A DNA stretch of 64,000 nt from Holacanthus passer. Its lineage: Eukaryota; Chordata; Actinopteri; Pomacanthidae. Shown piece after piece: positions 21,801-32,719 of the stretch (the first letter of the stretch is position 1; each line of letters begins with the position of its first letter). Below the pieces are notes generated by a model. That model searched no databases, was not told the origin of the DNA, and saw only the letters and a list, made by a program, of their open reading frames with translations. Where the stretch lies: NCBI GenBank assembly GCA_025331565.1, contig JAFREQ010000065.1:760501-824500 (forward strand), given 5' to 3'. The position numbers were made by a program, and so were the translations under genes.

Positions 21801-22728
21801 CAGTGCAAACAGATCAGAAACTACATGGAAACTCCAACATTGTGAGCTTCCTCTGTCAGACTGAGCTGCAGAGTTGTTATATACGTCTTCATGTGCCAGA
21901 CGCAGGAAATTTGCACGACACAAAAATGACCCTAAAATGGCGTCCAGAAGAAACCTGCTTGGCTTTATACAAGTTGTGAGTCCAAGAACTCATTCCTATA
22001 TTATTCCTTTAGATGAAGAACTGCTCAGCTGCAACTTGCACCTTCTGTGTGAACATGACGTTGACAGAATCAATCACTACTGACTGAAAATAACCTCGAC
22101 ACAACTGAAAAAGAAAACAGTGTCAGACTGAATAATGACGGGAAAACAAACAGGAAATTCAGTCTGATTATGGAACTAACACGACAGCAACCTGGAACCT
22201 AAATGCACAAATAAACCCTGTAATCCATTCTTATCATATTCTGGCTTCTGCCCTGATACAACCCTGGTGGACACCCGGCAGAGACACATACTCCCACCTG
22301 CACACACACAGACGGAGTCGCTGCTATTTTAAAGTCGGTTTGAGGAGAGGTTAGACAGACTCGATAACCCGGCAGAGCCCTGACCCAGTTGACTCGCGTT
22401 GCTTTTTCCGGCTGACGATAGACAGAAGGAGGAAGAAAAACAAAATCAAGGCCCTGCCCGTGCGTCCTGGCGCTTTGAAGGTACTCTCATGCTACTGAAG
22501 TTTCTTTGTAGTATACTTTCTGTGGAGACATAAAACAAAGTTGTACAGCCACACTCTGTCTGAAGTTATCACTTCCTCGCAGTGTTACACCGCCGCTGCA
22601 CAGGACTGGGCTCGACTACAAAGACTGAACCAGACGCCGGACTTCCTCCTGCGAACCGGCATCAAGGACACTTTCTATATCGATCGTGCAAAAATGCAAT
22701 GGATTTTATCATTGAACGTAATTCATAT
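21801..22728. other. noncoding, no gene seen
   Basis: Unique sequence; open frames of 60-83 codons without domains. The first 200 bp may belong to the LINE untranslated region. Confidence 0.4.
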
Positions 22729-23060
22729 TGTGGTGAGCTTCAGATGTGAGGCAGCTAGAGATCAACTCTTAACTACTCAGCTCTTTTATTGAGTTTCACA
22801 GAACAAACCTGCTGCACTCAAGTCAAGGGTGATTCGCTCTACTAACAGTCTGACCCACGGTGCCAAACGTCCCATCAACATAAATAACTTTAAACATTAT
22901 AAACGGCCATAAACATGAACAACAAACAGTAACTGGCACAACTGGCAACATTCACCCACATGACATCAAATAAACATCACCTTTTCCTAAACAGTCTTTT
23001 AACATAGGGAAACAAGGCATGCTGGGAAGTCTCCACCCACTCATTCCCCAACACGCTACA
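22729..23060 (+). mobile_element. solo LTR, copy 1
   Basis: A 332-bp segment begins TGTGGTGAGCTT and ends CACGCTACA, so it has the TG...CA termini of a long terminal repeat. It is flanked by ATAT on both sides (22725-22728 and 23061-23064). A second copy lies at 39368-39677 in the same orientation, sharing AACCTGCTGCACTCAAG, CATAAACATT and a long GGCATGCTGGGAAGTCTCCA block. No internal retrotransposon sequence is present, as expected after LTR-LTR recombination. A Gypsy-like origin is likely from the 4-bp target duplication but not proven. Strand is arbitrary. Confidence 0.75.
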
Positions 23061-24459
23061 ATATCATTAATTGTCAATATTTGGAATCATTTTATGTTTC
23101 AATTCCATGTTAGGAAATCATTTTAACGGCTTCTCCGTGTGTTGATTCTGGTTGTTCTTATAACATAATGATGTTGCCATTTTGACCACGACTCGCTCTT
23201 AAATGAGATTTCGATCTGAAGAGACGACTCTGGTTAAATAAAGGCCAAATAAACTAATAAAACAAAACTATTTTTCTTTGTGTTGGAGAAACGCTTCATC
23301 GCAACAAGTTCTAATTTTCAAACAGTAGGAATAAAAGGCTCTGTGATTGTACAGGGTTCATTTCAAAATGCAAAGTGTTAGAATAATGTGTGCATGTACA
23401 AACACTTCCATTAGACCTTTCTTTGCCAGAGCACAACAGAAAAACAATGCCTCCTCTTGGCCACAGTGGAAATTTTAATTAAAAGCTTATGTGCTTTTTT
23501 ACATCACTAGATACAGACATGAAACAAATAAACAAAAAAGTGAGTCCGTTTTCCATCCAGCAGCTGATGAAGACACTGAAAAAGAACAAGGGCTCCAAGA
23601 AAATATAGTTTAAAGCCGACGGCTTGACTATCTTCACAAACTACAGTCCCTCTTAAGTTGGGAAATATTCATTTAGTCTCTGTCCCCATCAGTTTTCTAT
23701 CTCATCTTGAAATTGTCAGTTTCACTTATTGTGCAGCTTCCTTGAAAAATAATATTCCAGTTGAAATTATCCTCGTAATGATAACATTCACAGGCTCCCC
23801 CCTTGTAGATTCAGATCAAAAGCTTTTTTTGAAATAGTAGATAAAAGAATGGGGGAGAAAAAAAAAATTACATTACAGTGTGCCACTGAGATCGACCCAT
23901 CCAAGAAACTGTGGAAGAGGAATTCAGCCTCTTTTGCAAGGCGCTTCCAACTGACATCAGAGAAACTGAAGGCTGGGACCATTAAAAACACATCCCCAGT
24001 TAAGTTCAAGGATTTCCATAGAATTTAGTCGCACTTGTCCAGAAGAGTATTTCCCTTGACTTCAGTGAATATCTTCAAATACACATGCATGATTAAAAAA
24101 AGTGGTTTATATATTATTCAAAGTTTATCTTGGTTATGTTGAACCTGAGCGTTACTTTCTCAACATCATGATTAGATTTATATTTATTTCCTCCTTTAAC
24201 ATTGTGTTTTCCCAATGTTCACTTTGCAAAGTCCACTCATCTGATTTAATCATGATTAAAACCTTTTGATTCAACACATGATAATCGGATCAGATTTTAT
24301 ATGACTGATGTTTTTTGTTTTTTTGCTTGACACCAAAATGAGCTTCAGGTAACCTGGAAGTCTTCGAAACTTTTCTATGAAACTTCAATAACTTGTATAA
24401 AGCCATAAAAAGGGACCAGCCTGAGCTGCTATGTCCTCCATCAATAGAATTTGTGATAC
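23061..24459. other. noncoding, no gene seen
   Basis: AT-rich unique sequence with no open frame above 75 codons and no recognised element. Confidence 0.45.
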
Positions 24460-24949
24460 TTCCTCTCGGCAATTTAATCAGACATCTTGTAGTGCATCAT
24501 TTGTGGCACTCAATTTAAAACTGAAAATCAGAGGAAGAAGAGAATAAATGCATCCACACTCTCTGATGGAGGCAAACAGGTACACTGTGATGATATAGAG
24601 AGTGAACAACTGTGATTACTCCTCTCTAAGCAAAGGACGGGGAATTTTCAATTGATTACCAATTCAACCTAACACACAATTTGGCCTGAATGAATGCACA
24701 ACAATGGAGTAATAATCCTCCTGAAAGCCTCAGAGACTCCTCTTTTTTTTTGTCATCAAGGATACAATCAAGCATACAAATCTCTGAAGCCTCCCTGGGA
24801 CAAGGCTTATAATGCTGGAAAAAATGAATAATGAAGTCGGTGCAGCCAACAGCCTTTTTTTTAATGTAATCCAGCTACTGTCTCTCACAGCGCATTTCAT
24901 CAAGCTTCAATAAAACGATACATGAAAAGTGACACATTATTAGCGAAGG
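24460..24949. other. candidate conserved noncoding element
   Basis: Unique sequence with GCAATTTAATCAG near 24469 and several GATTAC/TCAATTGATTACC words (24646-24665). Apart from a T9 at about 24744 there are no simple repeats. Texture only. Confidence 0.25.
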
Positions 24950-25270
24950 CAATCTGAGCCGCTCAGAGACAAAACAATCAAAGAAAGCAATCTGAAAAAT
25001 CACAGACAACAATCTCGACAAGTGCCGGGCGAAATTAGAAAAGATTTAATTTTGGCGGCACGGTAACAATCAAGGAGCGCTTCAGGCTCCGGTAACGTTC
25101 TCGGGCTAACTTCCCGTGATGCGGGCGGACACGGTTTGTTTGATTGCAAATGAAAAAAGTCATGTCAGAGGTGTACTTTTGTGTTCAAACAAAGAACACA
25201 ATCCCATTAGAGGGTAAAGCGCCCCATTGTTGCTCTCCGGGCTCACAATCAATAAAGACTCACTCTGGTT
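24950..25270. promoter_or_regulatory. candidate enhancer: SOX/TCF-type site cluster
   Basis: SOX-type ACAAT cores occur five times in about 280 bp: AACAAT at 24973-24978, 25008-25013 and 25065-25070, its complement ATTGTT at 25226-25231, and ACAAT at 25245-25249. At 24973-24983 the SOX core overlaps ATCAAAG, the TCF/LEF core, and a near copy (AACAATCAAGG) recurs at 25065-25075. The sequence is otherwise unique and repeat-free. Clustering is seen directly; regulatory activity is inference. Confidence 0.4.
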
Positions 25271-26279
25271 CAAGTTTTTGAGATTAGATCCAACGTTTCA
25301 GCGGCTGAATGCTTAAGTGTGCTGCTGTTAGTGCTGCGTCGGTATAACAAGGTTACATCAGCCAGAAGAGGCTTTGGGTGGCGGCAAAGTTAATTTAAGA
25401 GCAAGGGTAGATAACAACACAGGTCTCAAGCAATGTCTCGTCTGAGATAATTGTGCCACGCAGGGTCTGTTATGAAAGCAATTATTATGAGTTATGAAAT
25501 TATATAAAACAAAATCAAATGGATTTTCTGGATTCGGATCTGAAAGTGTTTTCTTCCCAAAGGACCGGCTGATGCTTTTTGTTTTGTTTTTTTTCTTAAC
25601 TCAATCAATTAACAGGTTTGACTAAGAAAACCAGAGAAGCGCTATTTGCTGTGAAAATGCAACAAGCTTTTAAAAGCACTTGTGCGATCACTCAGTTTGA
25701 ATGTGCTCAGATTAGAGACGCAGGCTGACTCATATTGACTTTAAAGCTCGGTGCTTAAAATCGAAAGTAGCCACTCAGGTGCGGGTCTCAACAGGTGAAC
25801 CTGAACTGCGAAGGCGCTCGTCGATGTGACTTTATATAAGCATTGATTTGGTGATTTGCAGATCAAAAGATGTCCAGACGTCAAGGTTGGGCGAAATTTG
25901 GTTGAAAAGTGAAAGTGAAAGAAACGCATCAAGGCTACAGAGTGTTTCTGAGCAATTACGTGAATGCACTTCAATTTGAAGCAGGTCCGAACGACATGAA
26001 GTAACAGTTATTGAAATGTTGAAACAGCATTAAAATGTAAATTAGTGTCTACAAAAACATTCACTTGCCCAAATTAGATTATTAGAGATAATTTCCCTGA
26101 TGCCAAGAACTACTCAAAAAACTGAAAGACCGTTTACTGACTGATGAGTCGAGCAAACGTGGGATAATTCTACTTCGCTTTCATGTCGCCAAAAAGTTTC
26201 TGGGGCTTTCAATAAATACACTGTCTGTAGATTTGTCATAATCATGCATCAGACTCTGGACATAAATAAAATACGGATA
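25271..26279. other. noncoding, no gene seen
   Basis: Unique AT-rich sequence with many ATTA and TAAT words. A minus-strand frame of 77 codons has no domain. Confidence 0.4.
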
Positions 26280-26287
26280 TGACGTCA
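26280..26287. promoter_or_regulatory. perfect CRE palindrome TGACGTCA
   Basis: The full eight-base cAMP-response element is present. One such site is expected about once per 65 kb by chance, so on its own this is weak. It lies about 240 bp upstream of an exon-like segment. Confidence 0.2.
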
Positions 26288-26524
26288 ATTTAAGTTTAAT
26301 TCGTGAACAAACAACTTTTTTCAGTTCTGATTGTCGCAATTAAAATCAGGCACAAAAATCATTGCGTCAAAACGTATAAACAAAATTGAAAAATAAAATT
26401 AAAAAAATGCTAACATGCTAACATAAAACCTACGGCAATTTATTGACACCATTTTCCCCTTTTCTTTTGAGGCATGTTACGCATTTTTCATTACAATAGA
26501 AGTTCACTGTGTTTGTTCCGTCAG

Positions 26525-26570
26525 ACATTCATGAGATGGATCAGCGACAAACTCGACTCAAACGTGTCCG
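26525..26570 (+). other. exon-like 46-nt segment (unproven)
   Basis: A pyrimidine-rich run ending GTTCCGTCAG precedes it and a strong donor G|GTAAGT follows at 26570-26576. Two of three frames are open. One reads TFMRWISDKLDSNVS and the other IHEMDQRQTRLKRV. No neighbouring exon is visible and no family is recognised. Such splice-site pairs do arise by chance in 64 kb. Confidence 0.15.
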
Positions 26571-27113
26571 GTAAGTTTTCAGGGTGTTTCTCAAAAGCTC
26601 GTCTCAGGTTGTTTCTACCATTAAAAAAAGAAGACATTTCGGGGAAACTCTTGTGACTCTACACCTGCAAGCTTCCGTACAAGAAAATGATCAAAACAGA
26701 TAAAACTGCTCTGGAAACCAAATGATTTCAGCCTTGCTGCTTCAACAGGCCCCGAACATCCACCTGCACACTGTGATCCCGACGCCTCGTTTCTCCGGAC
26801 GTGACTCACCTGCATTTCTTAGTCGTCCATCTGTCTGATTCTCAGCAGAAACGCTTTCATTAGACCCGATGCTGCCTCCTGCACGGGTGTCATCGCATCC
26901 TGGAACGGTTTCTCTTGGTTTGCTGACATGAAGCTCGAACCCTAATAAAAACATATCAATTCGCTGATTTATTCACACTGAGAGAAAACATCCTCGAAAT
27001 ACACCTATAAACATCGGTAAGGTCTGTAGAGGGCAAGCGTGTTGACCCTGACTCAACTCTTACTACACTGACATGCAACATCAAACAGCAACACTCAACT
27101 CTGGTCAATGAAA
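26571..27113. other. noncoding, no gene seen
   Basis: Unique sequence. CTCF-like, SINE-like or coding features were not found. Confidence 0.4.
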
Positions 27114-27115
27114 TA

Positions 27116-27834
27116 CACAATATGGACAAAAGTATATGGACATAACACTCATGCGATTGAGAAACATCTCTTTCCAAAACCACCGGCATTGATCTGCTTC
27201 TATAAAAGACTCGACTTCTCTGGGAATACTTTCTGCCAGATTTTGGAACCTGGCTGCAGGGATTGGCTCGAAATCAACCACAAGAGCTCCAACGCTGGTT
27301 CACTGTCGGCATTCCAGTTCATCCCAAAGGTGGCGAACGGGGTTGAGGTCACGGTTCTGTGCAGGCCAGGTAAGTTTCTCCATATCAAACTTGGGAAAAG
27401 CATTTCTTTATGGACCAGAGTTTGTTCATGTGCAGAGACAGGAAGTTTGAGTGTTATACCTTGGTGCAGATCTCTGAGAAGAAACTTTTGAGTTTTTTGG
27501 GTCTTTGAGTATTTTATTAAATTACAGAGCACATGTGCGGAGTGGAAGCAAAGCAATTCAGGCTTTATCATCCTTGTTCTTTGGCTCCACATGTACAGGA
27601 AGTGTCAATGGCAGCGAATTTAAGCAAAATAGAATCTGCACAAAAGATTTGCTGGTTCATTTGTTGCCAGTATAATTCATTGGGGCACTGTCTTGTTGAA
27701 AGATGAAAATGTCTCTTTAAAGCGTTGCCAAGTTGGAAACACATTATTATCTAAAAAGTCATTTGAGCATTGTGATTTCCGATAGTGTGAACTCTGAAAA
27801 GCCACAGATGGACGGGAGCATATGGTTTATAGTG
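27116..27834 (-). mobile_element. decayed Tc1-like transposon with transposase scrap
   Basis: The left end CACAATATGGACAAAAGTAT follows a TA, and a matching TATAGTG precedes TA at 27835-27836. On the minus strand 27315-27368 reads WPAQNRDLNPVRHLWDEL, the third catalytic block of a Tc1-like DDE transposase, followed by CRQ and a stop at 27300-27302. The family motif has a catalytic glutamate after Asn-Pro-Ile; here the position is arginine, so the enzyme would be dead. Further upstream the phrase GGGGCACTGTCTTGTTGAA at 27682-27700 fits the same family. The 150 bp between about 27490 and 27640 look foreign, suggesting a nested insertion. Same family as the remnant at 36083. Confidence 0.75.
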
Positions 27835-27836
27835 TA

Positions 27837-30408
27837 GCCATGATAACTTCACATAGTTGTTCGATCCCTCAAAGTACTAAGCTAAAGTCTTTAAACTGTA
27901 CTTGCTGGTTTGTATTCCATCTTCTCACTGTTACCCCGTAGCAACACGGCAGGACGGCCCCGCCGATGCAACCTCTTGCTTTTGTTCCCTGTAGCGCTCT
28001 TTTATCGCTTTAAAAAAAAAAAAAAAGGAAAAAAAAAAAACTGGTTGAATTTTCAACTCAATGACTCTGGTAACCTCCGGAGTCCCTTTGGGGTGCTGCA
28101 ATGAAGATAACAAGTAGAAAGGTGAAAATAGATATTCGTACTTCAGAATGCTCAATGGAAACAGGATGAACTTCACAGGCTGAGTAAATGTGTGTTGTGC
28201 AATGTGTGTTTGCCAAAAGATCCAAATTCAGGTCCATCAAACGGTGTTGGTTTATTTTAATTTTCATGTCGTGCCAAACATTTGGCCTTTTTCACATGAG
28301 ATTACAAACAGTGGTGCATTTAAAACATAAAAAATAGATAAACACGACCTGGTTACAAACATTCAAAACCAAAAGAAAACACCCATAGTGACATTTTCTA
28401 TCTACAAAATTACAGAATAAAAGCAAATGATACGACTTCAAATACATATTAACTGGTTTACATGTATGTAGACCATATTATTAGCTTTGAACGGCAGTGA
28501 CTTTGAGCAGATTTACCAGAGTAAGTTTGTTTGCATCACTGAGTGAAATGAGTCCTCTTCCCTCTCCGTGCCAGCTGAGCATGCTTCACCTTCAGATGGT
28601 AGCATGTTGTCGGCCTGTGGGACAGCAATCCCCTCATTCTGCATGGGGCGATGGAGCAGACAGCCAGGTATGAGGCAGAGTTGTTTTTTCAGAGGAGACG
28701 GGAAATGTGCCAGGTGGTAACAAATCGCTAGAATGCCAGGCCAGCAGGCAGACATCCCCGAGACCAGACAGGGTGGGTGTAAATACATCCACTCAATGGG
28801 AGGTTGGATAAGTTCTGCAGAGCCGGGTGGTTGTAGAAATGAGTTTTTGCAAATGTGAGTTCAAGTGTGCACGGAGATGAATGTGTACGTGTGCAAGGTG
28901 TTTTTAAAATAGCCACATTCAAAGTCTATGAAGATTCACCTGTAAAGATTAAACTGATTTATACTGATTGACAATAGCAGGAAGTGGAAAACTGACAACT
29001 GCCAGTCCTCGAGGGGTAATAGAGAAAAACACCTCTCAATACCAGCACGCTCAGAATGAACATCATTCTTAAGAGTATCTTATCCTTGAAACATATGCGG
29101 CGCACATTTTCATCACAGGCAATCGAGGAAAAAAGCAAAGATCCAAGGACAGCTGCTGCAGTTTAATGACTTTATCTTCATTTGAATGGGTGCCTTTCTC
29201 AAAGGAATCGTTCCACATCACTGCTCGAAATCCATTCAGGCAATATGATGGCCACCTGAGAAGCGCATCAACCGGGATTCTATGGCTGTGAGTTGGTTTT
29301 GAGAAACATAATACCTTCCTCTCGGCAGAATTATCTGCTCGGAGATAAGTTTGGCTATGGTGAATCGGTGCACCTCAGCCTCCTTTCTGGCTGATGTGTG
29401 ACAGGAACCCGAGGCGGGGATGAAAGATGGAGCGCCCTGCAGTGTGTACATCAACACCAGAAAACTTAATCAAACTCGGTTTAGCATGGAAAACTGCCGG
29501 AACTAATTGTGCAGTATCTCAAAGCAATGGGCCTGAGTCATCTGTAAGCATCTTTAAAGGGTGGGTGTTCAATATACTGTATACGCTTACTGCATATTTG
29601 CAAAACAGAAGAAAATAATTACAGCTGGTGACAGAACACAGCTGGGTTCTTATTGCTATAGGGAGCTTCATTGAACTTAACTGTGCGTTTCATGCATACT
29701 TAAAACCTACTTATCTATATTTTATATTAAAAATGAACAGTACCTGGAATGGGGAAGAGTTCACAGGCTACTTATCAAACTTTACAGCGCTACAGAGCTT
29801 TTTAGCCTGTTTTAGCTCATTGGTTTTGTTTCATGGCACAATCACTCTTTGCAGCAGCAGCAGCAGCATTAAGCTTAGTGAGCATCATGTAAATTCTCAC
29901 AAACAAACAAACAAACAAATAAATAATACTTATTGTTCTTTAATGGACTCACATTAAAATGCATAACATGACGGTATCTATCTCCCACTCATACTGCACT
30001 TTTATAGAATATTTTGTTGGGCCAATAATTCATCTCAACATTTGAGGGAGCGAATTTTCTTGTGTGCACAACAATTAACAAGCGGATAATGTCAATCCAA
30101 ATGTTCCCAACGATCGCCAACTGAGCCCCTGAAATCAGATCAGGGCCCACCTGAGTTTCTGTGCAATAAAGCGCGGCCCTCATGGGTGAGCGCTGCCCCT
30201 CCACGTGCTGTAATGACTTCAACTAAGCAGGTCCTCAACAGATGGTGACATTCAACACCCCAAAGGTTGTCCCACAGCTTAGGCCGTGAGTTTGAGATAT
30301 TGTTTTTCATACGTAGGGCCAACACCTGTCAGAAATGGCAAATGGGACCGAGGAAGTTTATCAACGTGAATCAGAACCGGTTCCAGTTCTCTCATCCTGC
30401 AGAGAAAT
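27837..30408. other. noncoding; enhancer-like texture 28540-29290
   Basis: An A14-GG-A12 tract spans 28013-28040. The rest is unique sequence; 28540-28990 and 29000-29290 are repeat-free with balanced composition. A (CAG)5 is at 29852-29866 and a (CAAA)n at 29900-29924. Open frames of up to 109 codons lack domains. Confidence 0.35.
29852..29924. repeat. (CAG)5 and (CAAA)n short tandem repeats
   Basis: Two short tandem repeats separated by 33 bp. Both are too short to be remarkable. Confidence 0.85.
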
Positions 30409-30471
30409 GCTGCCAGTTGGGTGAAATATGCTGCCAGATGAGTGAGACTATCTGACAGATGGGTGAGACAA
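30409..30471. repeat. 21-bp tandem repeat, three units
   Basis: Units 30409-30429, 30430-30450 and 30451-30471 each follow the pattern CTGCCAGNTGNGTGAGA with few differences. On the minus strand they read as seven-residue repeats (LTHLSDS, LTHLAAY, FTQLAAF) within a 65-codon frame. No gene context is present. Confidence 0.85.
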
Positions 30472-32458
30472 TTCAACTTGTTCCACTGTTGTTTTATTAT
30501 ATGTTTTCATTAGATTCATTTTTTTTTTGTACACAAGTGCAAAAAAAATATGAGCCATAATATTTCTTTTCTGTCTTTTTTTAAATAAAATATGAGACAA
30601 AAATATCTTCACATTCATATAGAACGTGTGCAAACAAATCTCACAAGCAAGTTTTTAATATTTCAGCAGAACAGAAAACAACGCAGAGACAGAGATCAGC
30701 GCCGTACAGAGTGCAGTGTGCACGTTTCATCATGGAAGACCCTTGGCTGTCTTATCAGTATGTGTTCACCTCGCAGGCATGTAGACTCCACCATCTGGCC
30801 TCTGTCACTTCAGCCACCTCTGGGCCTTAACGTATAAAAACCGACCCTTCCAGCTTCCCTACCTGACACCCGGCTGCACCTCTGCAGCTTGAAAGTCTCA
30901 TTTCTGCTGCATGTCACGTAAAACCTCTATTGCAGTTTTGCAGAGCACTTTTTTCCACAAAGGGAGGATTTTATTTGCACTAATTGAGGGTGTGGGTGGA
31001 GACAGAGACAAGACAATTAGGGTGTTGAAGAATCACTTTTTTTCCTCAGGATGCTGGTTTCCTGTACTACAGGAAACAAGATGATGATTTCTCCAGCAGA
31101 CCTTTATTTTTCCAACACCTTTATATTTCTGTCTTGCAACATCCTTTGTGCATTTAAGCAGGTGAGAATAATGTGGATTGACACCGAGCTAAGGTAAACA
31201 ATGTGAACTCACAATACAAAAACTTTCAAGCGTGATGAAATCGTTGCAACATCGATGCCCCCAGAGTTCTGGCGGTGTCGAGCCGGGCATGTGACACTTC
31301 TGAGCGCGTTAGGAGCAGGAGTCTTTGTGTTGGATTCATATTTCATGACAGCATAACCAAGAGGAGCCATATGGTAATCCAGACTGGACCTGCCTTAAAA
31401 TTCCCCCTCAGCTAGAGGTGGTGGAGTGACCTAATGAAGCGGCAGACTGTGTGCTGCCTGGGGTCAGAATGGGAAAGGAGTTCAGATGGCTGTGGTCAGT
31501 GGCAGCAGCAGCTAAGCCCTGTGACTCGGGCCCCCCAGGACACACTGGCCAGCCAACCACACAGGACGAGGCCCCGTGTTCCCAATAGTGCCAAGAGGGA
31601 CGGGGTAATCTAGCAGGCTTAGTCATGGCTCCGTGGGGTAGGTGTGCAAGTGTGTGTCCACATGTGAGTGGGTTTGCATGTGTGTGTTCCTTTTTCATTC
31701 GTGGGTGAGGCCTACTTACCACAGATTAGAAGCCGTGCGTTCCCCTCAACCTCTAATCTGAAACACATTTCTAATTCTAACCTTAAAGCCGCCAACTTTA
31801 ATCTTGAAAGGGTTTTAAAAAAGGTCAAAATCAAAGCAGCAGAGTCAAATATCCCGATGTTTAGTCAAGCTGGCTCCTACATTTCCCATAATGCACCAAT
31901 AGCATCTTTAGCCTCCCTGCCTGTTAAATACCCACTTGTCAGATTTCGAGGCTCCGGTTTGTAAAGCAGGCTTTCAACAAAGTGACCCCTGATGATGGGC
32001 CGATTTCTGTGACTGCTCATATTCTTCAGAGCCACAGAAACATTTTACAAGCTTTTTCAAAGGTTAAGTATTTTTTCTCTGTGACAAATAAAGTGACCTT
32101 TTATGTGTAAAAATGGTTCCTCTGTAAGAACCTCAGCTTCACTGCGCTAAACTCAAGTCCTACTGACAACTGACTGGACTCTATCACAAGGCTGTGACAT
32201 GGAATTGCATCCTTACAGTCAGATACGAAATTAGATGATTCTGCAAAATCAGATTAGGTTCAGTGATATTTTGACTGTTTTTATTTTACATTAATTATTG
32301 CTTCAATATCTATGCGTTACAGAATAAGGTTCAGCAAATGTTAAAGTATCGTGAGAAATTGAGGCAAATAAAGTGTAAAGAAATTCAAATTTTCCAAGTC
32401 TACACACAGGAGCCCATATGTGCTTTTAAAGGGTAACGAGATCTCTTCTTAAAGATTT
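30472..32458. other. noncoding, no gene seen
   Basis: Unique sequence with open frames up to 104 codons and no domain. A CAG|GTGAGA donor-like word lies near 31160. Nothing else recognised. Confidence 0.4.
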
Positions 32459-32719
32459 CAATGTAAGTGATGGGAGACAGATTCCACAGTCCTCGTTCTG
32501 TTTGAAAAGTCATTCTGAGGTTGAGCTCGAGCTCGTCCCTCTGCCACGGCTCGGCAAACATCCGTGGAAGCACAGAGACGTAGTTTTGTTCTGAAAAGAT
32601 CTGGAAGTTTGGAAAATATCCCCTCGGTCTGACTAACTCAGACTGTTGAAGCATCACATTAGTTTCAGCTTTTACGTGCATTTTGTGAATGAAGATTTTG
32701 TCTCCCATCACTTACATTG
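32459..32719. mobile_element. foldback element with 21-bp perfect inverted arms
   Basis: CAATGTAAGTGATGGGAGAC plus one base at 32459-32479 is repeated exactly in inverted orientation at 32699-32719, with 219 bp between. Several further bases match imperfectly on the inner side. The layout fits a small foldback or MITE-like element; fish genomes carry dispersed palindromic repeats of this texture. A 103-codon minus-strand frame (32400-32711) runs through it without a recognisable domain and is probably incidental. Confidence 0.6.

Noticed and set aside
27363..27371. Perfect splice donor CAGGTAAGT on the plus strand
   Set aside because: It lies in the decayed transposon, antisense to the transposase motif WPAQ, and has no exon to its left.
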